NCBI RefSeq assembly: GCF_900156815.1
Contig: NZ_FTOT01000001.1
Location: 186,001 to 250,000 of the forward strand
Direction of reading: 5' to 3'
Origin: Gemmobacter megaterium
GTDB lineage: Bacteria > Pseudomonadota > Alphaproteobacteria > Rhodobacterales > Rhodobacteraceae
Length of the DNA stretch: 64,000 bases
The notes below the pieces were generated by a model. That model searched no databases, was not told the origin of the DNA, and worked only from the letters and a program-made list of their open reading frames with translations. Shown here piece by piece: positions 9,410-17,658 of the stretch (positions within the stretch are counted from its first letter, which is position 1; every line of letters begins with the position of its first letter). The translations under genes and the position numbers were made by a program.

Positions 9410-10500
9410 GTCAGGGGATCCTTTGGCAAGAAGCGCAGCGCGGCACGGGCGACCAGCACGGCCAGCACGATGCGCACCAGATGATGCAGGGTGACATAGA
9501 CTGCCGACAGGTGCAGCGAGATGGCGACCAGCGCCATTTCACTGATCCCGCCGGGGGCAAAGGCCAGGATGACCGCCGAGGCGGGTTCGCTGACCGGCCC
9601 CGACAGCAGCAGCGCAATGCCAAGTGCCAGCAGCAACGAGGCGGCGATGGCCACCACCGACAGGCGCATGGCCAGCCACAGGCGGCGCGGCTCCAGCCCG
9701 GCAAAGCGCGTGCCCAGGGATGTGCCCACCACCCACTGGGTCAGCACGATCATCCAGCCGGGCGGCGCAGCCGCCGTCAAGCCCGAGGCATGGGCCAGCG
9801 CCGACAGCAGCAACGGCCCCGACAGCACCGCCGCCGGAAGGCCCAGCCGCTGCGCGCCCAGATAGCCCAGCACCCCCGAAGCCGTCAGGATGGCCACATC
9901 CCTCAACGTCAGGGTGACATCGGCGCCGGGCATGGCACTGCCCGATCCGCTGCCGACGGCATGGCCGGTGACCAGCGAAAACAGCAGCGGCACCAGGACG
10001 ATGCACAGGATCAGGCGCAGGAATTGCAGCATGACCAGCATCTGCATTTCCGCCCCCCGCGCCTCGCCCATGTCCAGCGCCTCGATGAACCCGCCGGGCA
10101 TGGCCGAAAAGAACGCGGTGGGCGGGTCGATCCGCCCAAGGCGGCGGTAGATGTGGTAAGAGACCCAGTGCGCCAGCGGAACAAAGGCGAATACCGCAAG
10201 GACAGTGGGCCACCAGTGCAGCGCCTGGCCCAGAAAGTCGGACGGAAAGCTGGCCCCGATCGCCACGCCGATGATGGGGATGAAGGCGTTGCGCCAATGC
10301 TGCGGAACGCCCGGCAGGGCGCCCAGAAGATGCACCCGTGTCGCGGCGGCCACCGCGACTGTCAGCATGGCGCCCAGCAGCACCCCCAGCGGCAGGCCCA
10401 CCGCCCAACCGGCCAGCCCCCCCGCCGCGCCAAGCGCGAATGTGGCAAGCACCGGGGGCAGGCGGTGCCCCCGCATCAATCCGGTTCGCCAACTGGCCAT
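9406..10500 (-). CDS. AbrB-family membrane protein (ammonia monooxygenase-like, AbrB duplication family)
   Basis: This 364-residue integral membrane protein has about ten hydrophobic helices in two similar halves. The AbrB-duplication hallmarks are PIIGVAIGASF in the first half and the paired pattern FFSAMPGGFIEALDMGEARGAE and FAPGGISEMALVAISLH. The family was loosely named after ammonia monooxygenase, but it is a putative transporter or regulator. ATG at 10500 was chosen because upstream starts only add a polar, basic stretch. The gene overlaps the CoA-transferase start (ATGA), which links its unknown substrate to a carboxylic acid that is activated as a CoA ester. Confidence 0.85.
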   Translation of the reverse strand: MASWRTGLMRGHRLPPVLATFALGAAGGLAGWAVGLPLGVLLGAMLTVAVAAATRVHLLGALPGVPQHWRNAFIPIIGVAIGASFPSDFLGQALHWWPTVLAVFAFVPLAHWVSYHIYRRLGRIDPPTAFFSAMPGGFIEALDMGEARGAEMQMLVMLQFLRLILCIVLVPLLFSLVTGHAVGSGSGSAMPGADVTLTLRDVAILTASGVLGYLGAQRLGLPAAVLSGPLLLSALAHASGLTAAAPPGWMIVLTQWVVGTSLGTRFAGLEPRRLWLAMRLSVVAIAASLLLALGIALLLSGPVSEPASAVILAFAPGGISEMALVAISLHLSAVYVTLHHLVRIVLAVLVARAALRFLPKDPLT

Positions 10501-10552
10501 GCGTCGTCCTTTTGGCGCGCAAGGCACCATCATCGGCAGGGAAGTGCAAGGG

Positions 10553-10759
10553 CTACCAGTGCGGAGGTTTCTGGTCGGCGAGCGGGATGGCATGGCTGCC
10601 ATCCGCCTCGCGTTCGGCCTCGCGTTCCAGCAGCAGGCCGACGCGGCGTTTCAGCCGGTCGATCTCGCGGCCCTGCGCGGCGGTGACATCGGACAGATCC
10701 TCGACCGTGCGGGTCAGATGCGCGACAAGGGTTTCCAACTGGGTCAGGCGGGTGTCCAT
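10553..10759 (-). CDS. slyX: SlyX family protein
   Basis: This is a 68-residue protein that is nearly all predicted coiled coil: LTQLETLVAHLTRTVEDLSD, then a heptad pattern through REIDRLKRRVGLLLERE, ending in the conserved tail ADQKPPHW. That tail and length identify SlyX, a small protein of unknown molecular role. It sits 52 bases upstream of the AbrB-family gene on the same strand, but I see no functional link. Confidence 0.92.
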   Translation of the reverse strand: MDTRLTQLETLVAHLTRTVEDLSDVTAAQGREIDRLKRRVGLLLEREAEREADGSHAIPLADQKPPHW

Positions 10760-10777
10760 GACGGGCCTTTGATCTGG

Positions 10778-10795
10778 GGGCCCCGCGCGGGGCCC
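10778..10795. repeat. Perfect GC hairpin
   Basis: GGGCCCC, four bases, GGGGCCC. It lies in the gap between the reductase and slyX, close to a longer hairpin at 10818-10850. No U-run follows on either strand. Confidence 0.45.
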
Positions 10796-10817
10796 GTTGG
10801 ATATGCGGTGGAACCTG

Positions 10818-10850
10818 GCGCCACGGCGCGGCCACCGGCCGCCGTGGCGC
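10818..10850 (-). terminator. Candidate terminator hairpin after the CurA-like reductase gene
   Basis: This is a perfect 10-bp inverted repeat (GCGCCACGGC and GCCGTGGCGC) enclosing an inner GGCC-ACC-GGCC loop. It starts 11 bases past the reductase stop. It lacks a clear U-run, so it may end transcription with Rho or protect the 3' end of the mRNA. Confidence 0.5.
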
Positions 10851-10860
10851 TGCCCCAGGA

Positions 10861-11892
10861 TCAGCCCGGATCGGCGCCGATGCGGACCAGTTGCTTGCCG
10901 TCGTTCTTGCCTTGCAGCAGGCCCATGAAGGCGGCAGGGGCGGCGTCCAGCCCGTCGGCGATGGTTTCGCGCCATTTGATCTGGCCCGCAGCGACAAGGG
11001 GCTGCACTTCGGCCAGGAATTCGGGGGTATGGGCGTAGTGGTCAAAGACGATGAAGCCCTCGATCCGCAGGCGCCGGGTCAGGACGGTGCGCCAGACCGG
11101 GGGCAGGGGGGGAGGGTTGTCCACGCCGGAATACCAGGCGATCGTGCCGCAGACGGCGATGCGGCCATGGACATTCATGCGCGGGATCACCGCCTCCAGA
11201 GTCTTGCCGCCGACGTTTTCGAAATAGACATCGACGCCATCGGGCGCCGCCGCCTTGATCTGGTCCGACAGGGTGCGGGCATCGGGGGCGGCGCGGTGGT
11301 CAAGACAGACATGGCAGCCATACTCCTGCACCGCGCGGGCGCATTTGGCGGCCCCGCCGGCGACGCCGATTACCCGCATCCCCTTGCGTCGCGCCAGTTG
11401 CGCGGCAAGGCTGCCGACGGCGCCGGTCGCCGCCGAGACGACGATGGTTTCGCCCGGTTGCGCGGCGGCAATGCGGTTCAGCCCTGTCCAGGCGGTCATG
11501 CCCGGCATTCCCAGCACCCCCAGCCAGGCGGCCAGCGGTGCGGCGCCCGGTTCCACCCGCTTGACCTCGCGCGCGGGGACCAGCGCATGTTCGGCCCAGG
11601 GCATCAGTCCGTAGACCACATCGCCGGGCGCAAGCGACGGATCGCCCGAGGAGATCACCTCGGCCACGCAACCTGCATTCATCGGTGCGTCGATCTCGAT
11701 GGGCGGCACGTAGGATTTTGCCGCGCTCATCCGTCCGCGCATATAGGGATCGAGCGACATCCAGATCACCCGTACCAGCACCTCGCCAGGGCCGGGATCG
11801 GCCAGGGTGGTGGGTTCGAGCCGGAAATTCTCGGGTCCGGGTTCGGCTTCGGGGCGCGAGGCCAGCACGATCTGGCGGGTTTGCTGGGTCAT
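10861..11892 (-). CDS. NADP-dependent medium-chain oxidoreductase (CurA/YncB-like, zinc-independent)
   Basis: This is a 343-residue protein with the leukotriene-B4-dehydrogenase/curcumin-reductase layout. The N-terminal GroES-like part contains the family mark SLDPYMRGRM, followed by a Rossmann domain with AATGAVGSLAAQLARRKG and VYFENVGGKTLEAV. Zinc-binding residues are absent. Enzymes of this family reduce the carbon-carbon double bond of enals, enones and curcumin with NADPH. Its ATG overlaps the stop of the upstream FAD oxidoreductase by four bases, so the two form a coupled pair. Confidence 0.93.
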   Translation of the reverse strand: MTQQTRQIVLASRPEAEPGPENFRLEPTTLADPGPGEVLVRVIWMSLDPYMRGRMSAAKSYVPPIEIDAPMNAGCVAEVISSGDPSLAPGDVVYGLMPWAEHALVPAREVKRVEPGAAPLAAWLGVLGMPGMTAWTGLNRIAAAQPGETIVVSAATGAVGSLAAQLARRKGMRVIGVAGGAAKCARAVQEYGCHVCLDHRAAPDARTLSDQIKAAAPDGVDVYFENVGGKTLEAVIPRMNVHGRIAVCGTIAWYSGVDNPPPLPPVWRTVLTRRLRIEGFIVFDHYAHTPEFLAEVQPLVAAGQIKWRETIADGLDAAPAAFMGLLQGKNDGKQLVRIGADPG

Positions 11893-13313
11893 GGTCGGGT
11901 CTCCTCCGGGTTTTGCGGCAGCACCTTGCCGGGGTTCATCAGGTTCAGCGGATCAAAGGCGGACTTGACCGCCTGCATCATCTCCAGCACCAGCGGATCC
12001 TTGCGGCGCCGCATCGAGGCCAGCTTGGACAGGCCGATGCCATGTTCCGCGGAAAAGCTGCCATCCAGTTCCGCCACCACATCCTCGATGGCCGAGCGGA
12101 TGGCGTCCAGCAGTTCGGGCGTCGCCGTGCTGGGAAAGACGGTGTAATGCAGGTTGCCGTCGCCCAGATGCGCCACTGTCAGATCGGTGGCGCCCGCGTC
12201 CAGCGCAGCAAGGCGCAGGGGCATCCGGTGCAGGAAATCCTGCACCCGGTCCAGCGGCACGCAGACATCGGTATCCACCAACGGCCCACGGGTCAGCGCC
12301 AGTTCCGCCGCCGCCTCGCGCCGTGCCCACATGGCGGCGCGCTGTGCCTCGGTCCGGGCGACAACGGCATCCAGTACGGCGCCCTCGTCCATCATGGCGG
12401 CGAGGGTTTCTTCCAGCAGATCCACAACGGGGATCGCGCCATCGGGGCGCGGCTCGGCGTCGCGCGGGGCCGTGGCGCCCAGTTCGACCAGAATCGTCAC
12501 CTCATGCCGTTCGGCAAAGGGCTGGCCCAGATCGGGGCGCAACTGCGCCAGACGGTCCATATAGCCACCGGGCATGAATTCATAGGCTTCGACCAGCCCG
12601 CCCGTCACCTCTTGCAGCCGGTTCAGCAGCGTCAGCGCGGCCGCCAGCGATGGGGCAGCCAGCGTTGCGGTGGCATGGGCGCGCGGCGCAGGCACCAGTT
12701 TCATCGTGGCGGCGGTGATCAGGCCCAGCGTGCCTTCGGCACCGATGAACAGATCCTTGAGCGCATAGCCCGAATTGTCCTTGTGCAGTTCCTGCATCAG
12801 GTTCAGCACCCGGCCATCGGGCAGCACCACCTCCAGCCCCAGACACAGGCCACGGGTAGACCCATAGCGCAGCACGTTGGACCCGCCCGCATTGGTGGAC
12901 AGCGCGCCGCCCAGCATGGCCGATCCGCGCGCACCGAACCACAGGGGCAACAGCAACCCGTGATCGGCCGCCGCGTCATGCAGCCGGGCCAGCACGACCC
13001 CCGCCTCGGCCACCACGACCCGCGCCTCGGGCTTGAGCGCGCGGATGCGGTTCAGCCGTTCCAGCGACAGCATCAACTGTCCAGGCGCCTTGGTGCCGCC
13101 GACCAGCCCGGTATTGCCCCCCACCGGCACCACGGGCACCCGCGCCTCATGGGCAAGCCGCATCACGGCGGCCACCTCTTGCGTGGTTCCGGGCCGCACC
13201 ACGGCCAGCGGCGACCAGGTATAGCTGCCGGTCCAGTCGCGGCTGTGGCTTGCGGCGTCGGCACCGGCAAGTACATTGCCCGCGCCGACGATGGCGCGCA
13301 GACGGTCGAGCAT
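11889..13313 (-). CDS. FAD-binding 2-hydroxyacid dehydrogenase (GlcD/D-2-hydroxyglutarate dehydrogenase-like)
   Basis: This 474-residue flavoprotein has an N-terminal PCMH-type FAD domain (VVPVGGNTGLVGGT, GGALSTNAGG, IGAEGTLGLITAA) and a C-terminal FAD-oxidase domain ending in GIGLSKLASMRRRKDP...LNLMNPGKVLP. These are the marks of D-lactate, glycolate-subunit and D-2-hydroxyglutarate dehydrogenases. The ATG at 13313 is preceded by GGGGAAACAGG; an upstream TTG would add seven residues and is less likely. It shares an operon with the CurA-like reductase. The exact hydroxyacid is unknown. Confidence 0.9.
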   Translation of the reverse strand: MLDRLRAIVGAGNVLAGADAASHSRDWTGSYTWSPLAVVRPGTTQEVAAVMRLAHEARVPVVPVGGNTGLVGGTKAPGQLMLSLERLNRIRALKPEARVVVAEAGVVLARLHDAAADHGLLLPLWFGARGSAMLGGALSTNAGGSNVLRYGSTRGLCLGLEVVLPDGRVLNLMQELHKDNSGYALKDLFIGAEGTLGLITAATMKLVPAPRAHATATLAAPSLAAALTLLNRLQEVTGGLVEAYEFMPGGYMDRLAQLRPDLGQPFAERHEVTILVELGATAPRDAEPRPDGAIPVVDLLEETLAAMMDEGAVLDAVVARTEAQRAAMWARREAAAELALTRGPLVDTDVCVPLDRVQDFLHRMPLRLAALDAGATDLTVAHLGDGNLHYTVFPSTATPELLDAIRSAIEDVVAELDGSFSAEHGIGLSKLASMRRRKDPLVLEMMQAVKSAFDPLNLMNPGKVLPQNPEETRP

Positions 13314-13376
13314 CCTGTTTCCCCGCTTTGTCAATCGGCGGCATCCTTGCCGATCTGCGCGGCGGATGCCAGAGCC

Positions 13377-14042
13377 TCACTGACCCTGCGCGAGGTCCAG
13401 AAGCTCGATGACCTGCGGCCCCATGGCCTCGACGATCTTTGCCACGCCGTCGCGGTTGGGATGGATCCCGTCGGCCTGCATCAGGTCGCGCATCAGCGAC
13501 AGATTGCTTTCCCCGCGAACCAGCGGCTTGAGAAACACCTCTCCCAGCAGCGCGCCATGCTTTTGCGCCAGTTCGGCGTACATGGTGTCAAAGGCCAGCT
13601 TGTATTCGGGGCCGTAATTGCCCGGCGCCTCCATCTGCATCAGCAGGACCGGCACGCCCTTGACCGCCGCCGCGGTCAGGATGCCGTCCAGATTGGCCTT
13701 GCTGCTGGCCGGGTCGATCCCGCGCAACAGGTCGTTGCCGCCCAGGGTCACGATCATGGCATCGGCGGGTTCGGCCAGCGTCCAGTCCAGCCGTGACAGC
13801 CCTCCGGCGGTCGTGTCACCCGAAACCCCCGCATTGTTGATCACCACGTCCCGCCCCTGATCGGCCAGCCATTTCGCCAGTTGCGGCACGAAACCATCGC
13901 CCTCGGGCAGGCCATAGCCTTGCGTCAGGCTGTCCCCAAGGGCAACAAGGCGTTGCGGTTCCGCAGCCACAGCCGTGGCGCCGAATGCCAGCGACAGGTT
14001 GAGAACCGCCAGCGCCGCCCCATATCGGACGGAACGGGCCAC
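13377..14042 (-). CDS. tesA: Arylesterase/multifunctional acyl-CoA thioesterase I-like (TesA, SGNH hydrolase)
   Basis: This 221-residue exported esterase of the SGNH family uses a GTG start at 14042. It has a signal peptide of about 27 residues (LAVLNLSLAFGATAVA), block I GDSLT with catalytic Ser38, block II Gly73 in NNAGVSGD, block III GGND with Asn103, and block V DGIHPN with Asp191 and His194. All catalytic residues are present. It is divergent from a YbbA-type ABC ATPase with only 7 to 16 bases between the start codons, the same arrangement as tesA/ybbA in Escherichia coli. It hydrolyses thioesters and aryl esters in the periplasm. Confidence 0.92.
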   Translation of the reverse strand: MARSVRYGAALAVLNLSLAFGATAVAAEPQRLVALGDSLTQGYGLPEGDGFVPQLAKWLADQGRDVVINNAGVSGDTTAGGLSRLDWTLAEPADAMIVTLGGNDLLRGIDPASSKANLDGILTAAAVKGVPVLLMQMEAPGNYGPEYKLAFDTMYAELAQKHGALLGEVFLKPLVRGESNLSLMRDLMQADGIHPNRDGVAKIVEAMGPQVIELLDLAQGQ

Positions 14043-14058
14043 GGACAGGATGGATGTA

Positions 14059-14742
14059 ATGGGCGACACGGTGCTTTCCTTGCGCGATGCGCGGCTGACG
14101 CTGGACGGCAATGCCGGGCCAGTGGAGATTCTGAAAGGCATCACGCTGGACGTGGCGCAGGGTGAAACGCTGGGATTGGTCGGGCCTTCGGGGTCGGGCA
14201 AGTCGTCTCTCCTCATGCTGATGGGCGGGCTGGAACGTGCCACCGGCGGGCAGGTGCTGGCGCTGGGCCAGGATCTGACGACGATGGACGAAGACCGGCT
14301 TGCCCGCTTTCGCATGGCCAATATGGGGGTGGTGTTTCAATCGTTCCACCTTATCCCGACCATGACCGCGCTGGAAAATGTCGCGGTGCCGCTGGAACTG
14401 GCTGGCGTGGCGGATGCGTTCGACCGTGCACGGGCCGAACTGGAGACGGTGGGGCTGGCGCATCGTGGCGGACATTATCCCGCGCAGATGTCGGGGGGCG
14501 AGCAACAGCGCGTGGCGCTGGCACGGGCCGCCGTGGTGCGGCCGCGCATCCTGCTGGCCGATGAACCGACCGGCAATCTGGACGGCGTGAACGGCGCCGC
14601 GATCATGGATCTGCTGTTCGGCCTGCGGGACCGGCATGGTGCCACCCTGGTCCTCGTGACTCATGCGCGCGAACTGGCCGACCGCTGCGACCGGGTCGTG
14701 CGGCTGGTGGATGGCATGGTGGCAGAGCCGGTGGCGGCCTGA
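14059..14742 (+). CDS. ABC transporter ATP-binding protein (YbbA/LolD type)
   Basis: This 227-residue ATPase (230 if the in-frame ATG at 14050 is used) has Walker A GPSGSGKSS, a Q-loop in VVFQSFHLIPTMTALENV, signature MSGGEQQRVALARA, Walker B ILLADEPTGNLD and an H-loop in LVLVTHA. This matches the YbbA/LolD/MacB ATPase group, whose partner is an FtsX-fold permease. No such permease follows: the next gene, 34 bases downstream, is a DUF1801 protein. The arrangement opposite tesA is conserved, but the membrane partner appears lost or located elsewhere. Confidence 0.93.
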   Translation: MGDTVLSLRDARLTLDGNAGPVEILKGITLDVAQGETLGLVGPSGSGKSSLLMLMGGLERATGGQVLALGQDLTTMDEDRLARFRMANMGVVFQSFHLIPTMTALENVAVPLELAGVADAFDRARAELETVGLAHRGGHYPAQMSGGEQQRVALARAAVVRPRILLADEPTGNLDGVNGAAIMDLLFGLRDRHGATLVLVTHARELADRCDRVVRLVDGMVAEPVAA

Positions 14743-14776
14743 CCCCGAAGCCCCCGCAACACAGGGCGGACCACTC

Positions 14777-15199
14777 ATGACCGACGACGGAAAACCGCAA
14801 CCACGCCTTTTGTCCGGCGGAAACCCCCAGATCGCCAAGGGCTATGGCGAGGCGCCGGTCCGGGCCTGGCTTGCCGCCGCGCCGGGGTGGAAGGGCGATG
14901 TCTGCCTGCGCCTTGATGCGGTCATCAGCGCCACGGTTCCGCAGGTCTGCAAGGCGGTCAAGTGGAACTCGCCGCTGTACGGGATGGCACAGGGCGAATG
15001 GTTCCTGGGGCTGCATTGCCTGACCCGCTATGTGAAGGTTGCGTTCTTTACCGGCGCCGGTCTTGTGCCGCCGCCGCCCGTTGCCTCGAAACAGCCAGAC
15101 GTGCGCTATCTGCATGTCTTCGAGGACGGGCGGCTGGACGAGGCGCAGGTGGCCGACTGGGTGGCACAGGCCAGCCGTGTGCCAGGCGTGCGGATGTAG
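14777..15199 (+). CDS. DUF1801 domain-containing protein
   Basis: This is a 140-residue cytoplasmic protein with the DUF1801/YdhG-like pattern: VCKAVKWNSPLYGM around residues 55-68, then GLHCLTRYVKVAFFTGAGL, and the C-terminal YLHVFEDGRLDEAQVADWV. The molecular function of this small domain is unknown. It lies 34 bases after the ABC ATPase and may share its transcript. No membrane segments are seen, so it does not replace the missing permease. Confidence 0.85.
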   Translation: MTDDGKPQPRLLSGGNPQIAKGYGEAPVRAWLAAAPGWKGDVCLRLDAVISATVPQVCKAVKWNSPLYGMAQGEWFLGLHCLTRYVKVAFFTGAGLVPPPPVASKQPDVRYLHVFEDGRLDEAQVADWVAQASRVPGVRM

Positions 15200-15327
15200 C
15201 CTGCGCTCCTTGCGTCCGGGCAGGGCTCCCGCCGAACGGCTCTCCCGCCACGGTGGACGGCTGGGGTGGAGCCTGTCGCGCAAGAGACGCATTCCACGTT
15301 TGGGCCGCCCTCGCGACGCACGCGCCC

Positions 15328-15355
15328 TTGACTCGGGGGGCGGTTGGCCTATTCA
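15328..15355 (+). promoter_or_regulatory. Sigma-70-like promoter for the cobalamin operon
   Basis: TTGACT at 15328-15333 matches the -35 consensus at five of six positions. After a 16-base spacer comes TATTCA at 15350-15355. The predicted start, near 15362, falls right at the 5' edge of the riboswitch, which supports the call. Confidence 0.6.
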
Positions 15356-15357
15356 GG

Positions 15358-15542
15358 GCGCACTTCGGTTCCGTCCGGGCCTGCCCGGCGGATGAAAAGG
15401 GAACGCGGTCCGGCCATCTGGCCAAATCCGCGGCTGCCCCCGCAACTGTAGGCGGTGAGCGACGGCCAGACACACCACTGGGGCATCCGCCTCGGGAAGG
15501 TTGGCCCAAGCGATGACCCGCAAGCCAGGAGACCTGCCGAGG
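15358..15542 (+). promoter_or_regulatory. Cobalamin (B12) riboswitch
   Basis: The leader shows the conserved parts of the adenosylcobalamin riboswitch in order: the P3 region GGTTCCGTCC with GATGAAAAGGGAAC, the core GGCTGCCCCCGCAACTGTA near 15432-15450, the CACCACTGGG segment, and the B12 box GCAAGCCAGGAGACCTGCC at 15520-15538. When the coenzyme is plentiful this RNA shuts down expression of the btuB operon that follows. The promoter is directly upstream. Confidence 0.95.
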
Positions 15543-15586
15543 TGATCACCTTTCCGACGCGCGGGGTGCGCGGACGGAGGCGGACT

Positions 15587-15634
15587 CCCGCCCATGGTGA
15601 CGCATTCACCGTCGGCGGGAAGGGCAACCTTTCC
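15587..15634 (+). promoter_or_regulatory. Two competing hairpins after the riboswitch (possible expression platform)
   Basis: Hairpin A (15587-15619) pairs CCCGCC with GGCGGG and GGTGA with TCACC. Hairpin B (15617-15634) pairs GGGAAGG with CCTTTCC around a GCAA tetraloop. They share bases 15617-15619, so only one can form fully. No U-run follows and neither covers the btuB ribosome site directly, so their role in switching is an inference. Confidence 0.45.
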
Positions 15635-15686
15635 AATGACTTGACGTCATACCGGGCCGATCCGGCCCAACGGAACAGGACTTGCC

Positions 15687-17552
15687 ATGCCTCGTCAGGC
15701 CGTCTCTTTCATCACTTTGCTTGCCGCCGCGCCGCTGGCGCTGGCCAGCCCCCTTGCCGCCCAGGTCGTCACGCTGGACGAAATCGTCCTCAGCGCCAAC
15801 CGGACCCCCGCCGAACTGGCACGCACCGGGCTTTCGGTGTCGGTCGTCACGGCCGAGGATCTGGAAAAGGCCGGTGATCTGCAACTGTCCGATTATCTGG
15901 CGCGTCTGCCGGGCGTCGGCGTGGTCCAGTCCGGGCCTGCGGGCACATCCGCCAACCTGCGCATCCGTGGCGCAGAGCCGCGCTATGTGGCGGTATATGT
16001 CGATGGAATCCGCGTCGACGATCCGACCGGGATCGCCAGCGAGTTCGATTTCGGCGCCATGTCAACGGCGGACATCGGCCGGGTCGAGGTGCTGCGCGGT
16101 TCGCAATCGGCGCTCTGGGGCAGCTCTGCCGTTGGCGGCGTGATCAATATCACCAGCCGCAAGGCGCTGAAGGACGGGCTGAGCCAGGAGGCCGCCATCG
16201 AGGGTGGCAGCTATGGCACGGTCGCCGGGCGCTATGGCCTGGGCTACAAGACCGACCGGGTCGAGACGCATTTCACCCTGTCGCATCGCCGCACCAAGGG
16301 GTTCTCGGCCTATGATACCCTGCCGCCGAACCCGGCGCTGGAACCCGACGGGATGGAGGCGACGCGGCTGTCCTTTGGCGCGCGCTACGCGCTGACCGAT
16401 GCGGTGGCGCTGGGCGTTTCTGCATTCGCCCAGACGACCGAACATGACTATGACGGCTGGGGCGCCGATGCCGCGAATATCCAGAAGCGCAAGGAATGGG
16501 GCGCGCGGGTGTTCGGCGAATGGTCGGTGGGCAATTCCACCCATGTGCTGGATGTGACCCGCTATCGCATCTCGCGCGATCAGTTCGCCGCGGGCGTTCC
16601 GGATGGCAGTTTTACCGGCGTGCGCACCGGGCTGAGCTATCAGGGCACGACCGAGTTCTCGAATACGTTCACGCTGGTCTATGGCGCGGACAGCATGAAG
16701 GAAACCGCGTTCAACGCCTCGCTGCCCACCGGCGGCAGCACCCGAATTTCCGGCGTCTATGTGCAGGGGCTGTTCCGGCCCATCGACACGCTGGACATTT
16801 CGGCCAGCCTGCGGCGCGACGACAATTCGCGGTTTGGCGGCCACAGCAGCGGGCGTCTGGCGCTGGCCTGGCAGGCGGCACCGGGCCTGACGCTGCGTGG
16901 TGCGGCCTCGACCGGGTTCCGGGCACCGTCGCTTTACGAACAGTTTGGCGATCCGACTTGGGGTATCGCGGCCAATCCCGGCGTCGGCCCGGAGAAAAGC
17001 CGCAGCTTCGAGATCGGGGCGGATTATGCCATGGCAGGCGGGGCCTCGTTCGGGCTGACGCTGTTCCACATCGACGTGGACAATGCGATCACCTATTGCG
17101 GGGCCCGGGCCAGTGCCTGCGTGACACCGTTGCCGGGCGGGTTCACCAACCTCTACGAGAACGCGCCGGGCCGGTCCAAGCGGCGCGGGCTGGAACTGTC
17201 GGGCGCCCTGCCGCTGGGGGAACGCGCGGATCTGGGGCTGGCCTATACCTATACCGATGCGCGCAACCCCGCAGGTGCCCGCCTGGCCCGCGTGCCGCGC
17301 CATGCGCTGTCGCTGTCGCTGGATGGCAAGCTGTCCGAGCGGCTGACCGGCCAGCTTTCGCTGCGCCATTCGGCAGGGCGGACGGATGTGGCCGATTTCA
17401 CCGTGGTGAATGCCGGGTTCAGCTATGCGCTGGGCGCCGATACCGCGCTGAGCCTGCGGGTCGAGAACCTGTTCGACAAGGCCTATCAGACCGTGCCCGG
17501 CTATGGCACCTCGGGCCGCGCGGTCTATGTCGGGCTGAAGACGAGCTTCTGA
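15687..17552 (+). CDS. btuB: TonB-dependent vitamin B12 receptor
   Basis: This is a 621-residue outer-membrane receptor. A signal peptide (residues 1-25, ending LAAQ) is followed by a TonB-box-like LDEIVLSANRT, the plug domain (VSVVTAEDLEKAGDLQLSDYL, LRIRGAEPRYVAVYVDGIRV, VEVLRGSQSALWGSSAVGG) and a beta-barrel that ends in the aromatic VYVGLKTSF, the C-terminal phenylalanine being a barrel-assembly signal. The riboswitch upstream and the BtuFCD genes downstream fix the substrate as cobalamin or other corrinoids. The ribosome site is ACAGGA. This is the first gene of the salvage operon. Confidence 0.95.
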   Translation: MPRQAVSFITLLAAAPLALASPLAAQVVTLDEIVLSANRTPAELARTGLSVSVVTAEDLEKAGDLQLSDYLARLPGVGVVQSGPAGTSANLRIRGAEPRYVAVYVDGIRVDDPTGIASEFDFGAMSTADIGRVEVLRGSQSALWGSSAVGGVINITSRKALKDGLSQEAAIEGGSYGTVAGRYGLGYKTDRVETHFTLSHRRTKGFSAYDTLPPNPALEPDGMEATRLSFGARYALTDAVALGVSAFAQTTEHDYDGWGADAANIQKRKEWGARVFGEWSVGNSTHVLDVTRYRISRDQFAAGVPDGSFTGVRTGLSYQGTTEFSNTFTLVYGADSMKETAFNASLPTGGSTRISGVYVQGLFRPIDTLDISASLRRDDNSRFGGHSSGRLALAWQAAPGLTLRGAASTGFRAPSLYEQFGDPTWGIAANPGVGPEKSRSFEIGADYAMAGGASFGLTLFHIDVDNAITYCGARASACVTPLPGGFTNLYENAPGRSKRRGLELSGALPLGERADLGLAYTYTDARNPAGARLARVPRHALSLSLDGKLSERLTGQLSLRHSAGRTDVADFTVVNAGFSYALGADTALSLRVENLFDKAYQTVPGYGTSGRAVYVGLKTSF

Positions 17553-17603
17553 CATGGCAAAATCCGGGGGTGCAGATGTGGCAAGGGGGACACTGCCCCC
17601 CAG

Positions 17604-17624
17604 GGCGCCGGGGGGACCGGCGCC
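17604..17624. repeat. Perfect 8-bp hairpin between btuB and btuF
   Basis: GGCGCCGG, five bases, CCGGCGCC. It has no following U-run. It may stabilise the 3' end of the btuB message or weaken read-through, so that the receptor is made in excess over the ABC transporter. Confidence 0.5.
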
Positions 17625-17658
17625 TTGCCCCGGCCTATGGGGATCAGGGCGAAAGGGG

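Noticed and set aside
17554-17658. Upstream ATG for btuF at 17554
   Set aside because: It would place 35 Pro/Gly-rich residues ahead of a good signal peptide, so the start at 17659 is better.
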